A stretch of DNA of 7,719 bases, from contig DUIS01000021.1 in the NCBI GenBank assembly GCA_013330215.1, positions 1 to 7,719 on the forward strand, in the 5' to 3' direction. Source of the stretch: Microcaldota archaeon. Lineage in GTDB: Archaea > Micrarchaeota > Micrarchaeia > Micrarchaeales > Micrarchaeaceae. The notes beneath the pieces were generated by a model. That model did not search any database. It was given only the letters and a program-made list of their open reading frames with translations, and was not told the DNA's origin. Shown piece by piece: positions 1 through 5,878 of this stretch (positions are counted from its first letter, which is position 1; the number at the start of each line of letters is the position of its first letter). The translations under genes and the position numbers were made by a program.

Positions 1-212
1 TTAGAGTTTTCATATTCTCACTTTAAACGTGTGTGAATATACACCAATGAAAAGTATTTAAATACATAGGTTATGTCTAATAGTTTTTTTATATATAATC
101 CTTTATACTACGTTGATTGTCATACACCCCCCCTTTTATCAACGCCGGCCTCGAGGTTAAACTTATGCCCATAGGCAGGAATCGGGAGAGGGGCTTTGGC
201 CTGGTCAGCATC
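1..212. other. Intergenic region with possible minus-strand gene start at the window edge
   Basis: No complete gene is visible here. On the minus strand an ATG at 13-11 begins M-K-T-L and runs off the window. It is preceded by GTGA with a 4-nt gap, a near match to the archaeal GGTGA ribosome-binding site, and by TATA-like DNA at 56-66. Too little of it remains to call a gene. The first 135 bases are strongly AT-rich, while 140-212 is GC-rich like coding DNA and lies just downstream of the radical SAM stop codon (see findings). A run of seven C followed by TTTT sits at 127-137. I see no RNA gene. Confidence 0.4.
56..66 (-). promoter_or_regulatory. Possible TATA box for a minus-strand gene leaving the window
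   Basis: The minus strand reads GTATTTAAATA here, close to the archaeal TATA consensus. A start about 25 nt downstream would give a leader of roughly 23 nt before the ATG at 13. A second AT-rich element at 88-100 (minus strand GGATTATATATAA) could also serve but would give a longer leader. This is inference from spacing only. Confidence 0.3.
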
Positions 213-1022
213 TTATCCGAAATATCTCTTCTTCAGGAGCTTTGCCACAGTAGGCCTCAGGTTGGTGTACACCGTGCTGTATGCGTGATACGTTAGAAGC
301 GGCACCGCGAATGTGCAGCTCCTGCACAGGGTATCGCCATTCATCCTGTACCTGCCGGCCTTCACCTTCCTGAACTCCGGCGATGCGGTTATCTCCTCGT
401 AGCTTTGCTTCAGCAGGTTGCCCAGGACGTGCCTAAGCCCGAAGTCGTTGCAGCAGAGGGCTACGTCGCAGTTGGGCAGCAGCACGAATTGCGGGTTCTC
501 GAGCTTGTAGCAGTTGAACATGCCGCGCAGATGCCTTCCGTGCGCTGTCGGTCCGAGCCCAGCCCGCTCATTGTCCACGAAGTCGTCGCCCATCGTGACT
601 GTTTCACTTATGGCGATGTTCTGGAGCGCGAGCGAAAGCACATCCTTGTATTCCTGCGTGCTTGCCGGTATCTTGGTGTTGCCCCTGTTGTCCGGGAGAT
701 GGAGCGTGAACCCTATGAGCTTGCACTTGGCCAGCCTGTGGACGTCCTCGGCATGCATGCCCACAAGGGTAGAATAGACCTTTACCTTGAAGCCCTTAGA
801 TACTGCGGATTCCACCATGCTTGTGCAGTCGCTGTTCAGGAAGGGCTCCGAATAGCCCGAGAAGATTATGTGGATGTCTTTCGGCAGCTTTGCCAGCACG
901 GCGTTGAAGTCCTCGAGGCTCAGCCTCGGCTTGCCCTTGTAAGCCTTCCTATAGGCATCCTGCGGGCAGAAATGGCAGTCGTTCGAGCAGCTTGACACAG
1001 TGGTGATCTCCAAAACTCTCAT
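213..1022 (-). CDS. Radical SAM protein with C-terminal SPASM-type cysteine domain
   Basis: This is a 269-residue radical SAM enzyme. The canonical CX3CX2C motif that binds the SAM-cleaving 4Fe-4S cluster is C12-C16-C19, right at the N terminus, which supports the ATG chosen. SGYSEPF at 55-61 stands where the family's GGEP-like SAM-binding motif lies. The C-terminal third carries C171, C185, C190, C191, C233 and C236. The spacing (NCDVALCC, then LGN, then CRSC) is that of SPASM domains, which hold one or two auxiliary Fe-S clusters. Members of this class modify peptides, proteins or small molecules, and some sit in polysaccharide loci; the substrate here is unknown. It is divergent from the glycosyltransferase and has its own TATA box. 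It could be a maturase-type or sugar-modifying enzyme. Family assignment is firm; function is not. Confidence 0.9.
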   Translation of the reverse strand: MRVLEITTVSSCSNDCHFCPQDAYRKAYKGKPRLSLEDFNAVLAKLPKDIHIIFSGYSEPFLNSDCTSMVESAVSKGFKVKVYSTLVGMHAEDVHRLAKCKLIGFTLHLPDNRGNTKIPASTQEYKDVLSLALQNIAISETVTMGDDFVDNERAGLGPTAHGRHLRGMFNCYKLENPQFVLLPNCDVALCCNDFGLRHVLGNLLKQSYEEITASPEFRKVKAGRYRMNGDTLCRSCTFAVPLLTYHAYSTVYTNLRPTVAKLLKKRYFG

Positions 1023-1082
1023 TTTAATCCATCCTTAGAGAAATCTCTTTATTCTTTAGTATTGTATTATTAGGTGATATGG

Positions 1083-1090
1083 ATTTATAA
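1083..1090 (-). promoter_or_regulatory. TATA box for the radical SAM gene
   Basis: The minus strand reads TTATAAAT. Transcription starting about 26 nt downstream would leave a leader of around 38 nt before the ATG at 1022. No strong GGTGA motif precedes that ATG (the nearest purine-rich run is AAGGATGG). Assigned by sequence and spacing only. Confidence 0.5.
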
Positions 1091-1192
1091 GGAGATACTG
1101 CGATTTAAGAAGGCCCATGCGGCTATGCGGATTATCTTGGGCATTGAAAGGCCAGGCGCAAAAGGCAGGCCTCAAGGTGGGGCTATTAATAT

Positions 1193-1202
1193 GATATATA
1201 AT
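1193..1202 (+). promoter_or_regulatory. TATA box for the glycosyltransferase / small membrane protein pair
   Basis: GATATATAAT lies about 35 nt upstream of the ATG at 1232, predicting a start near 1222 and a leader of about 10 nt. A second AT-rich candidate, GGTATATTT at 1203-1211, would place the start on the ATG itself (leaderless). The rest of the 209-nt divergent spacer (1023-1231) holds only a GC-rich stretch at 1110-1185 with no convincing gene. Confidence 0.5.
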
Positions 1203-1231
1203 GGTATATTTATGCCGAAAGGTAGATTAGA

Positions 1232-1903
1232 ATGAAAACAAAGGCAGGGCAGGTGGAGATAAGCATAGTGATTCCGGCGCTGAAGCCCCCTGTTGAGCTG
1301 GTAGGCGACCTCCATAAGCAGACTTTCAAGGATTTCGAGATCGTGATCGGCGGGGGCGACTCCATACCGAAGGGGCTGAACGACGGGATCCGGCGCGCAC
1401 GGGGGCGCAAGATAATATTCCTTGAGAGCGACGTGCGGGTCCTCGACAGGAGATGGCTGGAGAGGATGAACGCGCTATTGAATGCGCATGATATAGTGAA
1501 GGCCGACCAGGTCATACTCCAGGACCCGCTGCCCGAATCGTACAACAATCTCGGGATCTCGTCGAGGATAGCAAAGGAGACGCTCTTCAACGAGAGCTAC
1601 AGGCATAGCGAGGATGTTGAGTGGTTCGAGCATCTGCGCAGCAAGGGCTACAAGGTCGTGCGCGCGAGAGGCCCGGTAGTCTGGCACTTCAAGAAGGTCA
1701 ATGTGCACAAGCTGGTGTCTTGGAGCTTCGAGATGGGCGTTGCCTTTTCGCGCATTGCATTATCGTACAAAAATCCGGAGATAAACTTCAAGCGCATGTT
1801 TTTGTCGAAGGCATACACCTTCGGCGGCGAGTTTTTGATGTTATGCGGCGAGATATGGGGCATTTTTGTATCCGTATTTAAAGGGGAGGTTAAGAAACAT
1901 TAG
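1232..1903 (+). CDS. Family 2 (GT-A fold) glycosyltransferase, short form
   Basis: This 223-residue protein begins with the GT2 first strand (EISIVIPALKPP, 9-20), followed by KQTFKDFEIVIGGGDS (29-44), then GLNDGIRRARGRKIIFLESD (48-67). The ESD at 65-67 occupies the place of the metal- and nucleotide-binding DXD motif. SEDVEWFEHLRSKGY (126-140) matches the acceptor-side ED region, and WHFKK (151-155) follows. Residues 194-218 are hydrophobic and may anchor it to the membrane. It is shorter than most GT2 enzymes (about 300 residues) and lacks a multi-span C-terminal domain. Expected role: transfer of a sugar from an NDP- or dolichyl-phosphate donor onto a lipid-linked glycan at the cytoplasmic face. 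Donor and acceptor cannot be read from sequence. The context of sugar-nucleotide genes and AglB supports a glycan-assembly role. Confidence 0.85.
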   Translation: MKTKAGQVEISIVIPALKPPVELVGDLHKQTFKDFEIVIGGGDSIPKGLNDGIRRARGRKIIFLESDVRVLDRRWLERMNALLNAHDIVKADQVILQDPLPESYNNLGISSRIAKETLFNESYRHSEDVEWFEHLRSKGYKVVRARGPVVWHFKKVNVHKLVSWSFEMGVAFSRIALSYKNPEINFKRMFLSKAYTFGGEFLMLCGEIWGIFVSVFKGEVKKH

Positions 1904-1906
1904 GTG
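1903..1906 (+). promoter_or_regulatory. Archaeal Shine-Dalgarno for the small membrane protein
   Basis: GGTG overlaps the last base of the glycosyltransferase TAG stop and lies 5 nt before the ATG at 1912. It is what makes the short downstream reading frame credible as a gene. Confidence 0.55.
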
Positions 1907-1911
1907 CTTAT

Positions 1912-2082
1912 ATGGAGGATATGATTCCGGTTGCGATATTCGCCGTCATGGTAGTCTTTATTGCGTTGGTGATAATTCTTGCTGTTAATGCGCCGTGCAA
2001 TCCGATTCCGGTGAAGAGTCTGGTTAACCCTACAAACGGCACGTTTAGGCAGGCGCCTAAAGGATATGTGTGCAGGCAATAA
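1912..2082 (+). CDS. Small single-span membrane protein, 56 residues
   Basis: A complete frame from ATG 1912 to TAA 2082 encodes 56 residues. The N terminus is acidic (MEDM), followed by one hydrophobic helix at about 5-25 (IPVAIFAVMVVFIALVIILA), then a polar tail with C29 and C54, several prolines and an Asn-Gly-Thr sequon at 42-44. The NPT at 39-41 is not a sequon because of its proline. It starts 8 nt after the glycosyltransferase stop behind a GGTG site, so it is probably co-transcribed and translationally coupled. I do not recognise the family. If the tail faces outside, the two cysteines could form a disulfide and Asn42 could be glycosylated. However, the charge distribution (acidic N terminus, basic tail) by the positive-inside rule favours the opposite orientation. 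It may be an accessory subunit of the glycosyltransferase or an unrelated small protein. Confidence 0.6.
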   Translation: MEDMIPVAIFAVMVVFIALVIILAVNAPCNPIPVKSLVNPTNGTFRQAPKGYVCRQ

Positions 2083-2112
2083 GGAACTTTGGGCAGGGTT
2101 GATATGCGCAGG

Positions 2113-3042
2113 TCAGGCCCTATAGGATTCCATCATCTTTGCCAGTCCCTCCCTTACGCCTATTTCCGGCGCCCAGCCCAATGCAGATATCTTGCTGTTG
2201 TCTGCCCCTCTCCTCAAAGGATCGTCTTTTGGGAGCTCACTGTATACAATCTCGGATTTTGAGCCAGTAACCTCTATTACTGTTTTGGCCAGCTCCACTA
2301 TGCTTAGCTCCTTGTTAGTGCCTATATTGTATATTTCGCCGGGCTTTCCCTTTTCTATAAGAAGCATTACAGCATTTATCGTGTCAGACACGTATGTGAA
2401 GGAGCGCGTCTGGCTGCCTGTGCCGTAGACAGTTATCGGCTCGTTTGCCATCGCCTGCTTGATGAACCTGTCGATGACCCTGCCGTACATGTCCCCGCCG
2501 CGCATCCTTGGCCCGTAGGTATTGAAGAACCTTATTATGATGCTTTCAAGCCCGTACTCCGCCTCGTACGCCTTTGTGAGCGTCTCCCCGAATATCTTGC
2601 TTTCGTCGTACGGTGCCCTTGAGCCCAGATGGTTCAGGTTGCCCTTATAGGTTTCGGGAGTGGGCACCACATCCGGGTTGCCGTAGACCTCAGAGGTCGA
2701 TGCGAATATGTATCGCGCCTTTTTCGCCAGCGCGATCTTGATAAGGTTGCTGCTGCCTAGCGAATTTGATAGTGCGACCTCGACAGGGTATTTCTCCCAC
2801 TCGGCCCTGCTCGCCCTGCTCGCCATATTCACAACCAGGTCAAGGCCGCCGGTTATCGATATCTCGTCCGCGGTTATGTCAGCCTTGATGAATCCTATCT
2901 TGTCCTTCACGCTTTCGAGATTTGACATGAGGCCGCTTGAGAGGTTGTCGACCACTACCACGTTGTGCCCCTTTGCTATCAGCAATTCCGTAAGGTGCGA
3001 GCCCAGGAAGCCGGCGCCGCCTGCGATTAGAGTGTTCATCAT
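2113..3042 (-). CDS. UDP-glucuronate decarboxylase-like (UDP-xylose synthase) extended SDR
   Basis: This 309-residue NAD-binding extended SDR has GGAGFLG (8-14) and D32 for NAD. STSEVYG (115-121) contributes the Ser117-Glu118 pair found in UDP-glucuronate decarboxylases (UXS and ArnA types). Y145 and K149 (YDESK) are the catalytic Tyr/Lys. RFFNTYGPRM (171-180), QTRSFTYVSD (211-220) and the C-terminal DDPLRR...LGW signature also match UXS. The segment ETYKGNLNHLGSRAPYDESK (130-149) resembles UXS more than dTDP-glucose dehydratase (STDEVYG) or UDP-galactose epimerase. Predicted reaction: UDP-glucuronate to UDP-xylose plus CO2, in the cytoplasm. The ATG overlaps the dehydrogenase stop by 4 bases (ATGA), so translation is coupled to the enzyme that would make its substrate. 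A second ATG follows directly (3039). The alternative is a 4-epimerase on a uronate sugar. Confidence 0.85.
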   Translation of the reverse strand: MMNTLIAGGAGFLGSHLTELLIAKGHNVVVVDNLSSGLMSNLESVKDKIGFIKADITADEISITGGLDLVVNMASRASRAEWEKYPVEVALSNSLGSSNLIKIALAKKARYIFASTSEVYGNPDVVPTPETYKGNLNHLGSRAPYDESKIFGETLTKAYEAEYGLESIIIRFFNTYGPRMRGGDMYGRVIDRFIKQAMANEPITVYGTGSQTRSFTYVSDTINAVMLLIEKGKPGEIYNIGTNKELSIVELAKTVIEVTGSKSEIVYSELPKDDPLRRGADNSKISALGWAPEIGVREGLAKMMESYRA

Positions 3043-4316
3043 AACCTACCAAGTCCGTGATATTCGAAACCCAGCCTTTCGGCCTCGTCCCTCTTTATTA
3101 TTCCCCTTGTGTCTATTATCAAGGGATTCTGGGCCATCAGGGATTTTACCCTCTTAAGGTCCATCTCCCCGTATGCTTTGTGGTCGGTCATGATGAGAAG
3201 CACCTCTGCGCCTTTTACAGCCTCGTAGATGTCTCTGGTAGTGCCGCTTACCGATCTCACATAGGGGTCTGAAAGCCTGACTGTTGCGCCGTCCGCTTTC
3301 AGCATCTCGTTTATCTTTAGCGAGGGGGCGAACCTGGTATCGTCGGTCTCGCCCTTGAATGCTACTCCGGCTATCGCGACCTCCTTTGCGTTATTCCTGA
3401 ATTCCTTCACCATGAGGTAAACATGCGTAGGCATATGGTAGTTGACCTCCTTCGCCGCATCGACTATTTTCAGCTCCAGCCCCTTTTTCGCCATGTTTGC
3501 CTTGAGTATGAACGGGTCCTTGTTCAGGCATGAGCCGCCTACGCCTGGCCCGGGGATCATGAGCCCCGCATTCCTCGCATAGTCCTCCTTCGCCGCCTTC
3601 AGCATTTCCAGCACGTCGACGCCCGCCTTTTCGCACATGAGCGCAAGCTCGTTCGTTATTCCGAGGAATGCGAACCTCGCGTAATTGTCAGTCATCTTTA
3701 CCATCTCTGCGGTCTCCGGGTTCGAGACGCGGATTATCCTGCCGCCCATGACCGATGCGACCTCAGAGTATATTGAGAAGCTTCTCTCGTCAGAGGCGCC
3801 CACTATGTTCGGCAGTGTCTTGAAGTCCCTTATCGCCTGGCCCTCCACCATCCTTTCTGGCGAGAACACAACGCCCACGTCCTCGGGCACGGCGTAGCCC
3901 TTTGCCCTAAGCGCCTTCACCAGCCTCTCTGAGGTTGTGCCCACGGGCACCGTGGATTTCAGGGCGACTACGTCGCCCTTCTTGATGTTGCCGCAGACGA
4001 TCTCTATCGCAGAATCAAGGAACGAGTAGTCAACGTCCTTTGCCCTCTCGTCGTAGGGTGTGCCCACGGTGATTATCTTGACATCAGAGTCTGACACATC
4101 CGCAGGGTTTGGGCTGAATCGCAGCCTGCCGCTGCCCACCGCCTTGCTTAACGCCTCATCCAAGCCCGGCTCCGAGAGCACGGGCTCCCCAGCCTCGAGT
4201 TTTTTTATCCTTGAGGCGTCGATGTCGAACCCTATGACATCAAGCCTCTCAGCCAGAAGGGCGGCTAGCGGCAGACCGACATAGCCCAACCCTATTATCG
4301 CTACCTTCAAGAACAT
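3039..4316 (-). CDS. UDP-sugar 6-dehydrogenase (UDP-glucose / UDP-HexNAc dehydrogenase family)
   Basis: A 425-residue NAD-dependent enzyme that oxidises C6 of a nucleotide sugar to the uronate in two steps. Counted from the ATG at 4316: GLGYVG (9-14) with D31 binds NAD, STVPVGTT is at 121-128, SPER at 152-155, K207 and N211 (EMVKMTDN) are in the active site, GPGVGGSCLNKDPF carries the catalytic C263, and AFKGETDDTR (319-328) marks the C-terminal domain. Length is normal. SPER and GPGVGG resemble UDP-ManNAc/UDP-GlcNAc dehydrogenases, while GGSC..KD resembles UDP-glucose dehydrogenase, so the substrate is ambiguous. The UXS-like partner favours UDP-glucose. The frame can be extended to a TTG at 4322, but MFLKVAIIGLG from the ATG is a typical family N terminus. 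It lies 9 nt after the nucleotidyltransferase gene and overlaps the decarboxylase by 4 nt; no Shine-Dalgarno is evident. Confidence 0.92.
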   Translation of the reverse strand: MFLKVAIIGLGYVGLPLAALLAERLDVIGFDIDASRIKKLEAGEPVLSEPGLDEALSKAVGSGRLRFSPNPADVSDSDVKIITVGTPYDERAKDVDYSFLDSAIEIVCGNIKKGDVVALKSTVPVGTTSERLVKALRAKGYAVPEDVGVVFSPERMVEGQAIRDFKTLPNIVGASDERSFSIYSEVASVMGGRIIRVSNPETAEMVKMTDNYARFAFLGITNELALMCEKAGVDVLEMLKAAKEDYARNAGLMIPGPGVGGSCLNKDPFILKANMAKKGLELKIVDAAKEVNYHMPTHVYLMVKEFRNNAKEVAIAGVAFKGETDDTRFAPSLKINEMLKADGATVRLSDPYVRSVSGTTRDIYEAVKGAEVLLIMTDHKAYGEMDLKRVKSLMAQNPLIIDTRGIIKRDEAERLGFEYHGLGRL

Positions 4317-4325
4317 CGCCAAACA

Positions 4326-5066
4326 TCATTGCGGTGAGATGACGCTCCTCTTCCCTGCGAGGAAGTTCTCGGCATGCAGGTACGACTCTATGGTGCCCAC
4401 ATCCCAGTAGTAGCTGAAGCTGCCCAGGTGCCCGTAGAGCTTTCCCTCCTCGGCGAGCCTTGGCCAGAGCTCCAATTCGAGCTTGAATTTCCTCGGGGTC
4501 AGGTACTCCCGCCTCCTCTCCATGAATCTCTTGTCGAGTATGTATATGCCGACAGCCGCAAGCGACGGAAGGCTCTTGATCTCCTTCGGCTTCTCTATGA
4601 ACCTCAACACCCTGCCATCCTTGTCCAGTTCGGCAGACCCGAGCCTTTTTGCATCCGCCTCGTTCTCCACGTTGAAAAGGGAGATGGTAGCATCTGCGCC
4701 CTTCTCCTTGTGGAATTTCCACAGCTCGTTGACAGAGAAGTCGGTTATCAGGTCGCCGTTCATTACGACTACATCCTCGTCCCTGTTTATCTCTTCCATA
4801 GCTATTGCGAGGTCACCTCCAGTCTCCCAGCCGAGCGCCTGCACCACCTTTACGTTTTTGGTCCCGGTCTTTTCCAGGTAGGTCTCCATGGTGTTTATCT
4901 GCTTTGACGCCACGATATAGTGCGTATCGATTGGGAGTCCCGCGAGGTTTTCAAGCAGGTAAGAGAGGACCGGCTTGCCCTTCACCGGCAGGAGCAGCTT
5001 TGGTATATAGTGTGAGAGCGGTGCCATCCTTGTGCCGGATCCCGCAGCGAGTATTATCGAGTACAT
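4326..5066 (-). CDS. Sugar-1-phosphate nucleotidyltransferase (NTP_transferase family)
   Basis: A 246-residue enzyme that joins a sugar-1-phosphate to an NTP, giving an NDP-sugar and pyrophosphate. Counted from ATG 5066: the nucleotide-binding loop LAAGSGTRMAPLS is at 6-18, PK at 22-23, ETGGDLA at 81-87, the metal-binding NGD at 103-105, EKP at 158-160, AVGIYI at 171-176 and WDVGTIESYLHAEN at 221-234. It has only the catalytic domain, with no left-handed beta-helix acyltransferase extension. The base specificity (UTP, dTTP or GTP) cannot be read reliably; the operon suggests glucose-1-phosphate plus UTP. An in-frame GTG at 5075 is an alternative start adding three residues, and it coincides with the predicted transcription start. 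The gene heads the three-gene operon that continues with the dehydrogenase and decarboxylase. Confidence 0.9.
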   Translation of the reverse strand: MYSIILAAGSGTRMAPLSHYIPKLLLPVKGKPVLSYLLENLAGLPIDTHYIVASKQINTMETYLEKTGTKNVKVVQALGWETGGDLAIAMEEINRDEDVVVMNGDLITDFSVNELWKFHKEKGADATISLFNVENEADAKRLGSAELDKDGRVLRFIEKPKEIKSLPSLAAVGIYILDKRFMERRREYLTPRKFKLELELWPRLAEEGKLYGHLGSFSYYWDVGTIESYLHAENFLAGKRSVISPQ

Positions 5067-5094
5067 ATTATGCACGGTATGAACTTGGGTTTAC

Positions 5095-5106
5095 TTATAT
5101 ATATAG
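5095..5106 (-). promoter_or_regulatory. TATA box for the nucleotidyltransferase-dehydrogenase-decarboxylase operon
   Basis: The minus strand reads CTATATATATAA, centred near 5100. A start about 25 nt downstream falls near 5075, leaving a leader of 9 nt or fewer before ATG 5066, and no Shine-Dalgarno is seen. This single promoter would serve all three genes, since the later two have no spacers. Confidence 0.6.
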
Positions 5107-5133
5107 TTTATGTTTATTGCGATCAGACCTGGG

Positions 5134-5153
5134 CCATCCGTTGGACGGTATGG
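5134..5153 (-). terminator. Hairpin just downstream of the Nudix gene (possible transcript end)
   Basis: CCAT-CCGT, a TGG loop, ACGG, one bulged T, then ATGG form an eight-pair stem with a three-base loop. It begins 12 nt after the Nudix stop codon in its direction of transcription and lies about 30 nt upstream of the next operon's TATA box. No T-run follows on the minus strand, so it is not a classical terminator. It could mark an RNA 3' end or be a regulator site. Confidence 0.3.
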
Positions 5154-5165
5154 ATGGGTGTTGGC

Positions 5166-5801
5166 TCACTCCTCGCTGTATTGCGTGCGCATCACGGACT
5201 GATGCGGCCTGGAGCCGTTCCTATTGTAACTGCCATTTGGGAAAAGGCCGCTGTCCTCAAGCGCCTGGCTTACGTACGGGTGCAGGTCATTGTTAAGCCT
5301 GCTTAACCATACAAGTTTGGAATGCTGCATGTCCGTCCTGAGATTGCCTCCCTTCACGTCCATAACTATAGGCAGGACTATGTCGTGCGTCACGGAACCC
5401 GCCTTGCCGTTCTCGTCATCCCTGGCTCTTTTGAAGATTAGTGAATAACTGCCGATGGGCGCGCCCCTTACGGCCGCGACAATTCCCGTTTCGCTTTCTA
5501 CCTTGCTTGCGGCTATATCCTCGAATTTTCTTCCGTCGCCCAAAAGCACCCCGCCGCCGATAAAACAGAGTTTGTCCTTCAATGGCCAGCTTGTTCTGAG
5601 GCCCATCAATATCCCTTCATCCGCAGTCACAATGCAGTCTATGCAGAACCTGCATGCCTGCCCCCTTACCTCCCAAAAGACTTGCGGTGCCAGGATCTTT
5701 GGCTGCGTGGGGCAAGCTGCGCCTGCCGTAACCCGCAGGGTCGAACTTATAGCATTAATTGAAGGTGTAGGAACTCGTGCCTCTCTTTGTTTTTCTGCCA
5801 T
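5166..5801 (-). CDS. Nudix-like hydrolase with altered Nudix box and CxxCxxC motif
   Basis: This 211-residue protein has a Nudix-like core from about 43 to 170. ILMGLRTSWPLKDKLCFIGG (64-83) resembles the start of GDP-mannose mannosyl hydrolase-type Nudix domains. The following helix, EDIAASKVESETGI (94-107), sits where the REUXEEXGU box belongs, but the canonical RE is replaced by SK and only one of the paired glutamates (E104) remains. C50, C53 and C56 form a CxxCxxC just before the core, a possible metal or Fe-S ligand set; C30 and C79 are also present. The first ~40 and last ~30 residues (from about 180, polar, with NGSYNRNGS) are unlike the core and may be disordered. In sugar-nucleotide loci such proteins hydrolyse or sense NDP-sugars. 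Here activity is uncertain because metal ligands are missing. It has its own promoter with a very short leader. Confidence 0.7.
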   Translation of the reverse strand: MAEKQREARVPTPSINAISSTLRVTAGAACPTQPKILAPQVFWEVRGQACRFCIDCIVTADEGILMGLRTSWPLKDKLCFIGGGVLLGDGRKFEDIAASKVESETGIVAAVRGAPIGSYSLIFKRARDDENGKAGSVTHDIVLPIVMDVKGGNLRTDMQHSKLVWLSRLNNDLHPYVSQALEDSGLFPNGSYNRNGSRPHQSVMRTQYSEE

Positions 5802-5829
5802 TTTATCGCGCTATAATTGCGGGTCAGGA

Positions 5830-5839
5830 GATATATATA
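5830..5839 (-). promoter_or_regulatory. TATA box for the Nudix-like gene
   Basis: GATATATATA on the plus strand reads TATATATATC on the minus strand, centred about 33 nt upstream of ATG 5801. The predicted leader is only 7-9 nt, and no ribosome-binding site is visible, which fits leaderless or short-leader translation. The remaining spacer to 5878 holds nothing else I can support. Confidence 0.55.
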
Positions 5840-5878
5840 CCTAACTGCCATCAACGCTTATCGCCGTTATGCGCCCTC

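Noticed and set aside
405..995. 196-residue plus-strand frame opposite the radical SAM gene
   Set aside because: It is antisense to a gene with complete catalytic motifs, shows no recognisable motif and has the composition expected of a shadow frame in GC-biased codons.
1079..1090. Three-codon frame (M-D-L) behind a strong AGGTGAT
   Set aside because: Too short to be a meaningful gene, and its bases overlap the minus-strand TATA box; the SD-like match is probably accidental.
1117..1194. 25-codon frame in the radical SAM / glycosyltransferase spacer
   Set aside because: No ribosome-binding site and no distinctive composition; likely chance in a GC-rich patch.
4249..4722. 157-residue minus-strand frame overlapping the dehydrogenase and nucleotidyltransferase
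   Set aside because: Arg/Gly/Cys-rich out-of-frame translation of two convincing genes; a typical shadow.
4374..5296. Long plus-strand frames (177, 132 and 163 residues) opposite the nucleotidyltransferase
   Set aside because: They overlap one another and a gene with clear family motifs; no promoter, ribosome site or domain supports them.
5455..5844. 129-residue plus-strand frame opposite the Nudix-like gene
   Set aside because: The minus frame has Nudix motifs and a well-spaced TATA box; the plus frame has neither.
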